This document shows, in pieces, positions 38,801-47,539 of a stretch of 55,000 bases of DNA (within the stretch, counting starts at the first letter, position 1; the number at the start of each line of letters is the position of its first letter). The DNA comes from Paulinella micropora (lineage: Eukaryota > Cercozoa > Imbricatea > Euglyphida > Paulinellidae). Location of the stretch: contig WBZZ01003516.1 of the NCBI GenBank assembly GCA_019918135.1, positions 1 to 55,000 of the forward strand. Direction: 5' to 3'. A program made the position numbers and the translations under genes. The notes under the pieces are model-generated. The model did not search any database, was not told the DNA's origin, and worked only from the letters and a program-made list of their open reading frames with translations.

Positions 38801-41432
38801 ACACCTTGACCACCCATGGGAGGTAAAGTTGTGCCTTCCTTGAAGGAAGATAAATTTTGAAGGCGAATTTGCCTTTGGTCTCAAGGATCAAAAGTATATA
38901 GTAATTGCCTTGCAGCGATACTGTATACTTGGGACCCTTGAAATCCATGCAGATTGCTTCAAAAGTTTTGAACTGTTGGTCCAGAAGTTCATGGTCTGTG
39001 AAGAAAGGAAGCTTGCGAGGTGAGCTAAGAGTGCATGCATGGCAGAGGTGAGCAAGTTTAGTCTCCCAATTGGGATCTTTGATTGTTCTGCCTAGTGCTG
39101 CTGCTACTTGTTTCATAGCCTTTGCCATGCCATGACCGCTTAGTCTATGTGCCTCTAATGCTGAGATGGACTGTTTGCTAGCTTTGCGATTGACACTGAA
39201 GTTGACCTTGACGTCTTTGTTGTCGTTGTGTGTTTGTGTTTGTGACTGTGGGAAAAACCGTCTGTTGGGGTCAAGTGGTGTGTCATCTCTTGTGTCTGAA
39301 CGATAAAGCAAGTTGGGCATCATTCTTCCTCTAATCTTGATCAAGCTAGGGTCAATGTTGATGGAGTGGTGTAAGACTATAGCTTGATTATTTTGGAAGA
39401 TGGTTGCGTACCCATGCTTGTTGTCTAATATGCCAGGTGAAACCAATGAGTAAGGCGTGCTATCGGCTATCAGGGAGTCAGGGAGGAGGAAGCTAGACGC
39501 GCTACCTTCTCCTGGTACTGTCTCCCAATGAAATGTTGCCTTCTTAGTAATTTGTATGGTTTCGGCTGATATGCCTGACAGATGTGCTGCGGGGCCGGTG
39601 GTCACATGATCAATCGATGATTTTGGATGAACGATTGTTCGATTTGTTCCAGAGTCAAAAACAGTATGAATGTTTGGTGCGGAGCCAAGCAAACATTGAC
39701 TGTTGTTGTCTGTGGTTGTAGGGTTGACCTCCGGCGTTTGAGATGGGTCGAAGAAGACCATCGTAAACGGCTTGATCTGGCGGTATGGATCCTGTCGAAG
39801 ACGCTCATTGATGTCTATATTTCCTTGAATAAGGATCCTATTGCCTTTGACTGGATCGTATGTGGGGAATCCAGCCAGTCGCCGGAACATAGCGCGGATG
39901 GCTTCTCCTTCTATCGAGAGCGGCCGTTTCGCAGCTATTCGCAGAGATTGTTCCCCAGTGGGAATAATTTCGTAACGCATAAGGCGTTGGTAGGCGAATA
40001 GAGCGAAGCGGTAGTTAACACTGCCTATACCGCAACTAGGCAGTACGTCTTTTGCTGTCTGCGTTATCATGCTAGCGTTCGCAGGCGTGCGTGCGAATTG
40101 GCAGAATCGGTAATGTGCTGCCCAAACATTCTTTTGACAAGTTTGATTGCAGTACTTTACCCATCCACATCCATCGCAGGTAGACAGTTTATGTTTGTGT
40201 GTGTACTGTCTGTCGCAGTGTTCGCAGAAAGTTGGGGGGCGAGGCGGAGATGAAGGCAAGCCAATAGGTATCATTCCATTATCATGATATAAGACGCATT
40301 GATTGCATATGTTTGGCTTGCTTTGCCAACCTGATGGTAAGATGTTGAAACGTAACCGGTAAGACCAGTAGTCCATTTCAACAAGCTTAGCATGGTTGAA
40401 TGCAAAGTGTACATCGCCTGCCCAAAAAGTGGGTGCGTTAGGAAAAACAGGATGGGATTCTGATGTTTCAAGCAATACTTCAGGCGAACGAAGTATTGCT
40501 GGAAGTTCCTTTCCACATCTTGTTGCTGGTCTATGCCAGGGGTCACCTGGTATAGGCTTTCCTGAACTGCTGAGTGGTGTGATCATCTCCTCTGTGAGCC
40601 ACTCTAGCTTAGGTTTTAAACTAACAAGCTTTCCATTTGGGTACCACGGGTCTTCTCTCGGGAAGACATAGGATTTTGGTGCATCAACTCTCCAGATGGG
40701 TGGCCAGTGGAGAGGTGGCACTGGATACCCCTGTGGTTCCCCAAATTGTCTGTAGAGCTTTTGAATATAGACGAAAACGTTCAGCTTCGTTTGAAAGTCG
40801 TTTTCGTCTAATTGTTGAGCTCTAGTTAAGCTTTCCCAAGGTATGTCAGCGGGTCTATTACCCGGTGTGTTAATGAAATCTTGATGCGGATTTACGACGC
40901 CGAAGGCCTGCGGAAGCGGCGCTTCGCCTTCGTAAAGCGGATCAAATTCAGTAGGCGGGTGCATAAAACCACTAGGTTCTGACGTAGTGCTAGCTGGTCT
41001 ATGTGGGTGTTCAGCCGCTGCAGCTGTACTTACTACTTCTTCAATAGGTGACTGGCCTATTGAGTCTGTAGTATTTACAACTGGGGCGGTAGATGTTGTT
41101 TGTGGAGCTGGCATGGCGGGGGGAATAGAATGTGACAGTATTGCCCCCGGCATGGAGTCTACAGGTAGTCTTTCAAAAGATGATAATAGGAGGCGGAATT
41201 TTACTTCGGCTTGCTCATCTTCTGTATTCGTATAACTCTCTGCAGGCTCTGTGTCGCTCTCAACATCAACAACGTCTCGCATCATGCCGCACCATCCATC
41301 ATCACACTCATCGCCTTTGTCTTCGTCATAGGTGTCCTGATCTATGTCTTCGACTTCTTGTGCAAAGTGGACGCGGTGTGATGTTGGTGATCTACCTCGC
41401 TGCGTTGCACGCTGGTTCCGGGGATTGTGCCG
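35862..41432 (-). CDS. pol: copia pol region with MYND finger
   Basis: This frame continues in phase from gag after a single UGA; the first Met is at 41,285, but protein-like sequence (HFAQEVEDIDQDTYDEDKGD) starts upstream of it, so readthrough is the likelier entry. Counted from that Met, the order is: a MYND zinc finger (about residues 354-395, CEHC, CDGC, YCNQTC, HYRFC); protease with FDSGTNRTIV; HHCC pre-integrase finger (HRLSGH, CHAC); integrase core with D in CMDFKGP, D in VRLDGEF and E in NSIAERDF; reverse transcriptase with FVVIDFTQAY and the catalytic pair in VRTDDVL (most copia elements have YVDD); RNase H with WSDAMLGS, SETMAMS and ADNRGAI. The frame ends at 35,862. A MYND finger is not a standard part of copia pol and may bind host partners. 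Confidence 0.9.
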   Translation of the reverse strand, partial: RHNPRNQRATQRGRSPTSHRVHFAQEVEDIDQDTYDEDKGDECDDGWCGMMRDVVDVESDTEPAESYTNTEDEQAEVKFRLLLSSFERLPVDSMPGAILSHSIPPAMPAPQTTSTAPVVNTTDSIGQSPIEEVVSTAAAAEHPHRPASTTSEPSGFMHPPTEFDPLYEGEAPLPQAFGVVNPHQDFINTPGNRPADIPWESLTRAQQLDENDFQTKLNVFVYIQKLYRQFGEPQGYPVPPLHWPPIWRVDAPKSYVFPREDPWYPNGKLVSLKPKLEWLTEEMITPLSSSGKPIPGDPWHRPATRCGKELPAILRSPEVLLETSESHPVFPNAPTFWAGDVHFAFNHAKLVEMDYWSYRLRFNILPSGWQSKPNICNQCVLYHDNGMIPIGLPSSPPRPPTFCEHCDRQYTHKHKLSTCDGCGWVKYCNQTCQKNVWAAHYRFCQFARTPANASMITQTAKDVLPSCGIGSVNYRFALFAYQRLMRYEIIPTGEQSLRIAAKRPLSIEGEAIRAMFRRLAGFPTYDPVKGNRILIQGNIDINERLRQDPYRQIKPFTMVFFDPSQTPEVNPTTTDNNSQCLLGSAPNIHTVFDSGTNRTIVHPKSSIDHVTTGPAAHLSGISAETIQITKKATFHWETVPGEGSASSFLLPDSLIADSTPYSLVSPGILDNKHGYATIFQNNQAIVLHHSINIDPSLIKIRGRMMPNLLYRSDTRDDTPLDPNRRFFPQSQTQTHNDNKDVKVNFSVNRKASKQSISALEAHRLSGHGMAKAMKQVAAALGRTIKDPNWETKLAHLCHACTLSSPRKLPFFTDHELLDQQFKTFEAICMDFKGPKYTVSLQGNYYILLILETKGKFAFKIYLPSRKAQLYLPWVVKVFAFFERQTGVKIKQVRLDGEFISSGLVEHCNNKGIIMKHTPPGEPRLNSIAERDFQTGTKRANAIMLDAKFPNNLWEECERAEHAIRIITPQSSGKYKGQSPYEVTLKRKFPLDFLRPVGCLAFVRVQKGLNRPMAQPGSLTGFNIFRRLYRVLVKGTAKIVEARNVKFDIWERGHTAKVLQRPWEFDNPPIPQPNPFPNELTQTVDQKVRIKTDPTQSGNAPGLPTFQLNDDDDDNGYQSLDDQPVPPPQPPPQRPQLEEEEHTVVRQRRPPSSSQLNLRGSVGPNVRRSLRFAASSSGNRSNASHRLGSPSSPANGLLAPRDINGNISSSNIIATQRERKQTPANHPTHHVSLAHDSQAAAFFDVAAACNLEHSETDLADLQQDAYEEQTYDEPFCFFTRALRIPQKEIHQHPEVVAARRKEIEGLFKAGCFRWVPRANAYRDKIKPIHTGFVDAVKIDEATGNHKFKSRLVLFGNLMSPFSHYSPYDKSAPVCSHMVMLTVLSLTAALGFDFVVIDFTQAYSQADMIDIVYAIAPDDFEDFRDPEKPEDDILQVLKALYGSPQAGRRWHDKVARKLRKLGYTQSTIDACLFFLQCKEENCPPVFTKDPSSMPWILLVRTDDVLTFYKHHSQVAILCKGLTKEQLVFTVHEKAKVFCGIQFKRTPTGLLVHQRAYTRSLLDDHGFSQANPVPTPATVQEPTAAAEDAFLRKWSLPTLTGECSWLATQTRPDISFATNNMSVYSHHEPGVAYSLCTRIFRYLQDGERGLFYPYNTDLSRLRLAHWSDAMLGSCKFTKRSRTGELHELTGPVHWESKRQTTVATSTQISETMAMSNTARTAIALQHLLISELRAPINLPTPLLADNRGAITSSSNGMGSPRARHLDLRHHYIVEVVREGRLTPRYVNTTQNRADIFTKALPAPAHRTFIDQITVPLASCMADDEDAPARLFRSDALSPTLSQYVVRARKRKGKKSKQVE

Positions 41433-42500
41433 TCAAGGACCCGGACTTGAGGAGCGACGTGGGCTGCGAGAACGTGAGCGACTACGCCCGCTTCCGTAAA
41501 TTTCCCTCCGAATCGGGCAATCATATGGGCGATGCCACGGATATTGGGCGCACGACTTTTGGGGAGGGGGAAGCGGTACGCATTTGTTTTGACAATCTTT
41601 CACTCGATGAGGTCCACGACAAGAGGGACATTTGATTATTGTTTTACGTTCGATACGTGTGTCTCGAGCGTAGAACAACGGTGTCTTGTCGGGTTTGTTG
41701 TTGAGTGATAGTTTGCCAAGGTCAAGCGTAAGTTTATCCGACTGTACTAATGATTTTATGTATGTGCAGAGTTCGCGAAACGTTGGGCGATCTGCATCAT
41801 TCAACGGGGTATAGTACCGGACATTTGCTTTCTCACCTAACTTGGTGTGTGTTGCTTTGTTCAGTTTGATGAGGAGCTCGTTGCATTTGTAGCCCTCATC
41901 AAAGTTTTGTGTTTCCGAGATTTTCTCTAGCCGCCATTTGAACTTATTGATCCACGCCTCAACGTCCTCAGCAGGTCGCAGTTGGTCAGCAACGTGCTGT
42001 GCCTGGAGTTGAGCAGTGTTAATAGTTCCTAATTGACCGAATTCGTTGATGAGAGCGTGCCACATTTGGTGTGGTTCTCTACCAGCGGATCGGATTGCAA
42101 CTAAGGCGGGGTGGTTAGAGACAGTCTCGGAAATTATTGAACGGGTTTTAACTTTTAGTTTCAAAGACAGTACAGGGGAAAAACAGTTTTCCAATTGTGC
42201 AAATGTTGGGGCAGCAGGTATGCCAGCAAGAGCAATTCTCAGATCAGCATCAGGGTCGACAGCAGGCAGAGCAGGTGGGGGACCTGGGGTTATTAGCAGT
42301 TTCAGCTCAGCGTTGGTCAGGGGCGAGTTCGGGTCTCGCAAGAAAATCAGCAGTCGGGGATCCACTCCCTCGCAGAATTGCAACGCAGACCAGCGAAAGT
42401 TGTCAAAGTCGTAGGCGTGTTCTATCGACTTAGTGACATGAGGCGGGAGGTGGGGGACCTTAAGTGTCAACTTAGTAGCGGTAGGCTCGTAACCTGCCAT
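41433..42500 (-). CDS. gag: copia gag, followed by a UGA-CGG stop
   Basis: 355 residues from ATG at 42,498-42,500, which lies inside the last six bases of the 5' LTR. The capsid-like domain has WHALINEFGQLGTINTAQLQ and FKWRLEKISETQNF, typical of copia gag (UBN2 type). Near the end CPSCRGPHRVKDC is a zinc knuckle and CAQYPWHRPYDC may be a second. An Arg/Ser-rich tail leads to TGA at 41,433-41,435, followed directly by CGG; the same frame is then open for 1,856 codons. UGA-CGG is a known leaky stop context, so gag alone and gag-pol can both be made. Confidence 0.85.
   Translation of the reverse strand: MAGYEPTATKLTLKVPHLPPHVTKSIEHAYDFDNFRWSALQFCEGVDPRLLIFLRDPNSPLTNAELKLLITPGPPPALPAVDPDADLRIALAGIPAAPTFAQLENCFSPVLSLKLKVKTRSIISETVSNHPALVAIRSAGREPHQMWHALINEFGQLGTINTAQLQAQHVADQLRPAEDVEAWINKFKWRLEKISETQNFDEGYKCNELLIKLNKATHTKLGEKANVRYYTPLNDADRPTFRELCTYIKSLVQSDKLTLDLGKLSLNNKPDKTPLFYARDTRIERKTIIKCPSCRGPHRVKDCQNKCVPLPPPQKSCAQYPWHRPYDCPIRREIYGSGRSRSRSRSPRRSSSPGP
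42480..42494 (-). promoter_or_regulatory. primer-binding site candidate, internal-tRNA type
   Basis: Directly after the 5' LTR the minus strand reads GGTTACGAGCCTAC, without the TGG expected for a tRNA 3' end. It resembles the complement of an initiator-Met tRNA anticodon stem-loop (GGTTATGAGCC) with one change, as used by Drosophila copia and yeast Ty5. The site is also gag coding sequence (codons 3-7). Confidence 0.5.
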
Positions 42501-43065
42501 AACTATGTATCCACTTAATTAAAGATAAGGTACGGAACAGACTTAATAATCCCTCATCCCGGCATCAAACAGTACTTCAGATACCTACAGCAGTTTAATT
42601 TGTGATCTCGACAAGATACGGAAACCGATTTGTCTATCATGTGAATGCGGTTCTATCGATACGTATCATCGCGTGCTAGATACGTATTATATAACCTTTA
42701 AGTAACATGGATCGCACTGTCGTGCAATCATATGATTAGGCAAATCATCCCATGAATTAGGTGTAATGAGGGAAGAAGTTACAGGGAATTCTGGCCGGTA
42801 GATTCGTTAAATATTGTTAGTTGACAGAAATGAAATTGACAATGTTAAATGGTAATATATTGGAAGTGATATGAAAAACATTATTGCCGGTCGTTACTGT
42901 AATTAACGGTAAATATAGATAATATAAATGATTATATATAAACTTGAATAAAATGATTTAACTTCGGACTTGAAGTAGAAATTATTTTATCTTTTACTGA
43001 TGTGTAAACTACAACTTGAAGGGATATCCGAAGAACTATAATTATATGAATATATAATGATAACA
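42495..43065 (-). repeat. 5' LTR of the copia element
   Basis: 571 nt, the same as the 3' LTR by eye. It drives minus-strand transcription and supplies the gag ATG at its very end. Confidence 0.95.
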
Positions 43066-43302
43066 AATTCGACTGTATCTTCCACCACCATTTGGAGCAT
43101 CTGGTGTGTAAGTAAATCGCAACACAGACCTCGCAAGGTTCAAAGGACGAGTGGGGATTTCAAAAGTTGAATCAATTCCTCCCACAGTACTAACAGGAAT
43201 GGTCGCAAGACTTTCGCGGGCAGTAAGTTTGATAAGTGAATACTTACCGCGGATAAGCTTGCTCTGGCTGTGGGTCAACTCACCGCCGTATTGAACAGGC
43301 AT
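43066..43302 (-). pseudogene. PLV major capsid protein, N-terminal fragment
   Basis: ATG at 43,300-43,302 starts MPVQYGGELTHSQSKLIRGK and runs for about 79 codons to the copia insertion. The start, with STFEIPTRPLNLARSVLRFT, is typical of PLV double-jelly-roll capsid proteins. The remainder is at 34,055-34,869. This is a clean insertional break with target duplication. Confidence 0.7.
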
Positions 43303-43390
43303 TTTTGCTTTTGTTTTTTTTTTAGATGTCGTGTAAATTAATTAATTCCCGAGAATATATTATAGGAAAAAAATAATTAAATAATTGATA

Positions 43391-43514
43391 TTTTAGAATT
43401 GCGTTTCGTGCTGTCGCACTCTCACTTATTCTAAAACATCGTTTTTTCGATGTTTATGGAAGGGACTTCGTCCCTTTCCAAACCCTCGGGGGTACGGTAG
43501 GGGGTGAAACCCCC
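43391..43514. terminator. cluster of four hairpins between penton and capsid genes
   Basis: TTTTAGAAT/ATTCTAAAA (43,391-43,436); AAACATCG, six T, CGATGTTT (43,434-43,455); GGAAGGGAC/GTCCCTTTCC (43,458-43,479); GGGGGT/ACCCCC (43,500-43,514). The first is repeated, with few changes, in the spacer at 47,540-47,585. A role in transcript ends, as for the intergenic hairpins of several large viruses and virophages, is likely but not shown. Confidence 0.6.
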
Positions 43515-43545
43515 TCCAAGCGAATGAGAGTGTAGTTCATAAATA

Positions 43546-44358
43546 TCATCTGCTTTTCAACAAATTAAAAAATGATGTAAATAAATTAAAATAATTTGTT
43601 TCACGATAAACAAGCAATGTCATAACAATACCTAAACCATTAAGATTAATCGGCCGGTCGTTTTCGTCCGTTAAGTAAAACCTAAATACATTATTTGAAC
43701 TAGCGGATAATGTTTTCCCGTATTCACTACCAGAGCCGTCGTAGATGACAGAGCCAAAAGGAATTTCGTTAGCTGTGTATATTTCTTGAAGCACATGATG
43801 ATCACCTTCATTAACCAAGTCTGATTGAAGATATAAAGTCTTTTCTCCCGTCAATATTATAACATTTGGAGACTTAATAAAATCATTAGCAAAGAAATAT
43901 GTTGAATTTCTATCAAACCCCATAATTTCGTGGATACGAGTTTCATTGTCAAATATAAACCGCGGTTGGATACCTCCGTTGTTTGAAACAGTGAAGGTTA
44001 ATTTACCGTCCTCTGGTTCTGTATTGGTATTATTACTGGATACAACATATGTATAGTCATTTGAACTTTCTGCGGTTAGCACCTCGGATAGTTTGTTTTT
44101 TAGATTATTCATTGTATAGTTTCCCTCGGGTATCGTGATTAAAGCCTCATACCCGTCTTCGCTAAGAGTAAAGGTATTGTAAGGACTTGCCACAGAGTAA
44201 TACGATTTTGGAACATAGATGTGTAATATTTTACAGTGAGTTGGATTGTCTAGTGATTTTAAGTTTATCTCATGTGTGAAGTCGCTGTCTGTGCCTGTTA
44301 TCCTGTTTTTACTATTTATGTAATAGATACCAGTCGCACGACCACCTTTGTAGTCCAT
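43546..44358 (-). CDS. PLV minor capsid (penton) protein
   Basis: 270 residues from ATG at 44,356-44,358 (MDYKGGRATGIYYINSKNRI). The protein is strand-rich throughout, with HCKILHIYVPKSYYSV, EALITIPEGNYTMNNLKNKL and a closing IVMTLLVYRETNYFNLFTSF, a pattern shared with the single-jelly-roll penton proteins of PLVs and virophages. The element ITIPEGNYT followed by a helix is characteristic of these proteins. It would form the capsid vertices together with the major capsid protein, whose gene lies directly downstream on the same strand. The frame is intact. Identification rests on pattern and gene order. Confidence 0.65.
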   Translation of the reverse strand: MDYKGGRATGIYYINSKNRITGTDSDFTHEINLKSLDNPTHCKILHIYVPKSYYSVASPYNTFTLSEDGYEALITIPEGNYTMNNLKNKLSEVLTAESSNDYTYVVSSNNTNTEPEDGKLTFTVSNNGGIQPRFIFDNETRIHEIMGFDRNSTYFFANDFIKSPNVIILTGEKTLYLQSDLVNEGDHHVLQEIYTANEIPFGSVIYDGSGSEYGKTLSASSNNVFRFYLTDENDRPINLNGLGIVMTLLVYRETNYFNLFTSFFNLLKSR

Positions 44359-44381
44359 TATTATATTAATAAATAAATAAT

Positions 44382-45054
44382 TCAGATAAATGTATCAAAT
44401 CCATAACCATTCTGTGCTTTTAGTTTCTCCGCTTCTTCTTCCTTCAAGTCTGTATAGCCACTAGCAAACTCAAATCGCACTCCTTTTGCCCGCTCCATTA
44501 AAAACCGCATAGCAAACCATCCGCAGGTATCACTCACATCACTCTGCTCTTTTACCTTATTTACCTTCATTAATAAATAACTATCAGGATTACTCTGGTC
44601 TATTAGTCTTTTCATTTGTTGTTGAAAATCCTCAGTCGGTTCGTAATCTGCTAGCGGGTCATAGACTTCAACAGTCCTGTCTTTATCTAGACTTACCCAT
44701 ATAGCAATCCAATGAGACCCCGCTTGTTTGTGATTATCTAAAGTTCATAATAAACCCATATCGTCTTCTGCTTGCTGGCTTCAACTTGTAAATTTCATCG
44801 CTCGCTATCGTGCCGAGATACCATCCATATTTTTTCATTATGTCGTCTATTTCATTCGTCATTAAGCCTCTACCTTCACCAGTCTGTTCCTCTGTTGGTT
44901 GTGATGGAACAAGCCCATCCAAATCGCTTCGCTCTTCTGGTTGTTGAGGCTCTGGCTCTGGCTCTGGTTGTTGAGGCTCTGGCTCTGGCTCTGGTTGCGG
45001 TGGCTCGTTTTCATACTTATTAATAAGGGCATTAACATAATCTTTTTTTCTCAT
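44382..45054 (-). pseudogene. adenain-type capsid maturation cysteine protease, split by a +1 shift
   Basis: ATG at 45,052-45,054. A Glu/Pro/Gln-repeat N terminus (EPEPEPQQPEPEPEPQQP) precedes the protease: IDDIMKKYGWYLGTIASDEI, and a stop in MNFR after AAC TTT AGA. One base later the next frame continues DNHKQAGSHWIAIW with the catalytic His, VEVYDPLADYEP with the acidic residue, and QSDVSDTCGWFAMRFL with the oxyanion Gln and nucleophile Cys (Q-x6-C). The order His-Asp/Glu-Gln-Cys is that of the adenovirus protease and its PLV and virophage relatives, which cleave capsid precursors. The shift at UUU-AGA might be programmed; given the other breaks, a lesion is more likely. It ends at 44,382, 24 bases before the penton start. 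Confidence 0.7.
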
Positions 45055-45098
45055 TGAATGAACCCATTCTTTTCGTGATAGATATTTTTTTTAATATT

Positions 45099-46321
45099 TT
45101 AAACAGAAAACAATTTATTAATCAAATCTTCTAATCCTGCACCCTGTTGAAAACCCAAATATTCTGCTAGTTTCTTTTTTACTTGTGCCTTATCATTCCC
45201 TACATCAATTTTGTGTTCTATAATCTTTTCTATAATAAATCTCCCCTTATCTGCTCTTCCAGACCCTAAAACATTTTTGCCTTCTTTTTGAAGTTTCTCT
45301 TTAAGTGCCAGTCCAAGCATTGGTATTGTTAAAGCCTTAATTTCTTTGCTGTCTTTTTCGTCATCCTTAGGAACATAATTTACTCCCGATTGAACAAACA
45401 TCCTATGTTTTTGTGTAGCCATATCTTGTGTTAAATTAGCATTTATCATTGCTGTTTTTGTTGCAAGATCTTCTTGCTCCTTAAGTAATTTTTGCATTTC
45501 GGCCATTTTATAATCTTGTCTCTGAAATTCTCGTATTCTTTCTGCTATGTTTGATATTTTTTCAGGTCTCCAATTATCTATATCCGATTGAGTAAACCCG
45601 CAAGCAACACTAATTTTTTATCTTTTTCCAATTCTGGATTAGGTTTATGTTCTAGTTCTGGTGTCTCGGGTTGTGCTCGTTGTGCTTGTGTTTGTGTTTG
45701 TGGTTGTGCTTGTGCTTGTGCTTGTGCTTGCGGTGCCATAATGTATTGTTGTTGTGGTGGTGGTAGTGCTTGTATTCTATTCCTTCTGTCTTCTTCACAT
45801 TTTACATCCTCTATCAGTTTCCGCTCTCTTTTCAAAGCCCTATCTATTTCATCTTTTCTTTCCTTAATTTCCGCCAGTTCCCTTCTATGTTCCCTGTCTT
45901 CTGTTTCTTTTCTTTCCTTAACATCCGCTATGTCCTTCTTTTCTTGTCTTTTCTTTTCATCCGCTAAGTCCTCTCGTGCTTTCTTTTCTTTTTGTTCTAT
46001 TGCTTCGATACCCTCATACTTTTCCTTTCTGAGTTTGTCTAAGTGCTCGTTAATAGTTGTTCTCGTGTTCTGTTCTATCTCTGCTAAACTTTGGACTTTT
46101 CTTAAGTCCTCTTTTTTAGAAGTCCGCTTTGCTTTCGGTCTCCTTAAGTATTTCATAAAAAGTTTAACAAATTGGAGTGTGCTCATATCATTTGTCTTTT
46201 TACCAAAATTAAGATAATATTTTTTACCCTTCTGGATAATATACGGCTTACCACTCTTATTCCTATAAACCCGCGGGGGTCTTACCTTAGTCTTTTTAAT
46301 TCTCTTAGTCTTAGCAACCAT
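45099..46321 (-). pseudogene. PLV lysine/glutamate-rich coiled-coil protein, split at an A-run
   Basis: ATG at 46,319-46,321 gives a basic N terminus (MVAKTKRIKKTKVRPPRVYR, GKPYIIQKGKKYYLNFG), then a long charged coiled coil (about residues 90-190) and a Gln/Ala/Pro-rich stretch (QAQAQAQAQPQTQTQAQRAQ). At an A6 run near 45,617 the frame changes. The first frame stops at 45,578, whereas the next continues FTQSDIDNWRPEKISNIAER into MAEMQKLLKEQEDLATKTAM and ends at 45,099. The product would be about 405 residues. It probably is a minor virion protein by position among capsid genes; no known domain is recognised. Confidence 0.5.
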
Positions 46322-46361
46322 TCTATATTATTGAAAAAAATATTCCACATTAAAACATCGA

Positions 46362-46679
46362 TTAAAGTTTCAAAGCACCACGACCACCCTGCTTACCGTA
46401 TCCCTGTTTCGCAGCCGCCTTAGCTACTCGGTCAGCATATGGAACTCCGACATCTCTTAGAAAAGTAGCACCTCTTGAAATCGCCTTGTTTCTTCTAAGC
46501 CATCTTTCAATTTCCTCAGCTCCCTTTTTTACTTTTCCCCAATTTACTTTTCCTCCAGCCTGTCCTTTCCCCTTCTTACGACCCGTTTTCTTTTTTCCGC
46601 CCGCCATATTTGTAGATGAGTTAAGTGTTCGCTTACCGATAGTTGGTATGACTTCAACACGAGTTGTTTTTACTACCAT
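46362..46679 (-). CDS. PLV small basic virion protein (pX-like)
   Basis: 105 residues from ATG at 46,677-46,679; an internal Met (MAGGKKKTGRKKGKGQAGGK) is also possible. The first half is Lys/Gly-rich, then a helix (EEIERWLRRNKAISRGATFL) and the C-terminal motif GYGKQGGRGALKL. A short basic protein ending in a G-Y-G-x-x-x-G-G element is common in PLVs and virophages between ATPase and capsid genes and has been compared with adenovirus core protein pX. It likely binds genomic DNA in the virion. The frame is intact. Confidence 0.55.
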   Translation of the reverse strand: MVVKTTRVEVIPTIGKRTLNSSTNMAGGKKKTGRKKGKGQAGGKVNWGKVKKGAEEIERWLRRNKAISRGATFLRDVGVPYADRVAKAAAKQGYGKQGGRGALKL

Positions 46680-46715
46680 TATGATATGAAAAAAAAATAA
46701 TTATTTACGAAATTT

Positions 46716-47534
46716 TTATTTCAAGCGAAAGTTAAAGTTTTTTCTTAACTCGTCATCAACACTAGACACATAAAGAAAATGAAACCGTTCCTTTGTAGCC
46801 TCATGATACTTTTCAAGAAAGTAATCAAAATCAAACGATAAGTCTAAGTGCTTATACACGAGTTCCATTTTGTCCTGAGACTGAGCCGGAAAGATTGATA
46901 AATAATCTAACTGCTTAATTGCTTCTGGTCTAAGGTCGTTAAGATACTGGCTTGACATAATAACCTTACTTTTGTAATGTCTGTTCTTTTTTAACAAATC
47001 GCTTACTGACTTGTCCCTCAACCCACTACCTAAATCATCAAGCACAAACACGACCTCTGGTGTAATGTATTTGCTTGGCCGTTCTTTTTTCTCTTCGCTC
47101 TGTTTCTTATCCTCTTTGCCGAAGTATAAAAATTGTGGTTTCTCTATTTCCTCTTGGTCTTGTTTTACTTCTCCCTCGTGTTGCTCCTCCTGTTTGTTTA
47201 GTTTGTCTAACTCATAATCAATGACATTCACACCATCTGATTTTAGAAATGTATATACTGCCATATTAGGGTTTCCCCTGTTCTTGAAGTGCTTTACCAT
47301 TGCTTTGTAAATGTAGTCCTTGTGTATTGTCGAAGCAATAATAACGATACGGGTCTTTCTGTCTGTGGTTTGTTTCAGTATTTCGAAGAGTGCCGTCGTC
47401 TTTCCTGATTTTTTCCTTGCTAAAAGAAAAATATTCGCATACGGCTCGTTAAATAATTTGTAGCCTTTCGCCTGTTTATTACCTTCACCATCCTGCTTAA
47501 CTGGTCTAACTTTCATATTATTTAACTTCTCCAT
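46716..47534 (-). CDS. PLV genome-packaging ATPase (FtsK/A32-like)
   Basis: 272 residues from ATG at 47,532-47,534. Walker A is ARKKSGKTT (residues 39-47) and Walker B is FVLDDLG (163-169), with IVIIASTIHKDYIYKAMVKH between them and VIMSSQYLNDLRPEAIKQ after them as the sensor region. A Glu/Lys/Gln-rich insert lies between (about 112-155). These are the features of the HerA/FtsK-family packaging ATPases of PLVs, virophages and nucleocytoplasmic viruses. It would pump DNA into the capsid. The first Walker residue is Ala instead of Gly, as in several relatives. The frame is intact. It is the most clearly assigned PLV gene apart from the integrase. Confidence 0.8.
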   Translation of the reverse strand: MEKLNNMKVRPVKQDGEGNKQAKGYKLFNEPYANIFLLARKKSGKTTALFEILKQTTDRKTRIVIIASTIHKDYIYKAMVKHFKNRGNPNMAVYTFLKSDGVNVIDYELDKLNKQEEQHEGEVKQDQEEIEKPQFLYFGKEDKKQSEEKKERPSKYITPEVVFVLDDLGSGLRDKSVSDLLKKNRHYKSKVIMSSQYLNDLRPEAIKQLDYLSIFPAQSQDKMELVYKHLDLSFDFDYFLEKYHEATKERFHFLYVSSVDDELRKNFNFRLK

Positions 47535-47539
47535 TGATA

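Larger units (their letters stand above)
34870..43065 (-). mobile_element. complete Ty1/copia LTR retrotransposon
   Basis: An 8,196-bp element in minus orientation with two 571-nt LTRs, TG...CA ends, a polypurine tract beside the 3' LTR and a 5-bp duplication. Its gag-pol frame has the copia order: gag, protease, integrase, reverse transcriptase, RNase H. No frameshift is visible in 6.6 kb. By reading the two LTRs side by side I saw no mismatch, so the insertion is recent. It split the PLV capsid gene. Confidence 0.95.
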
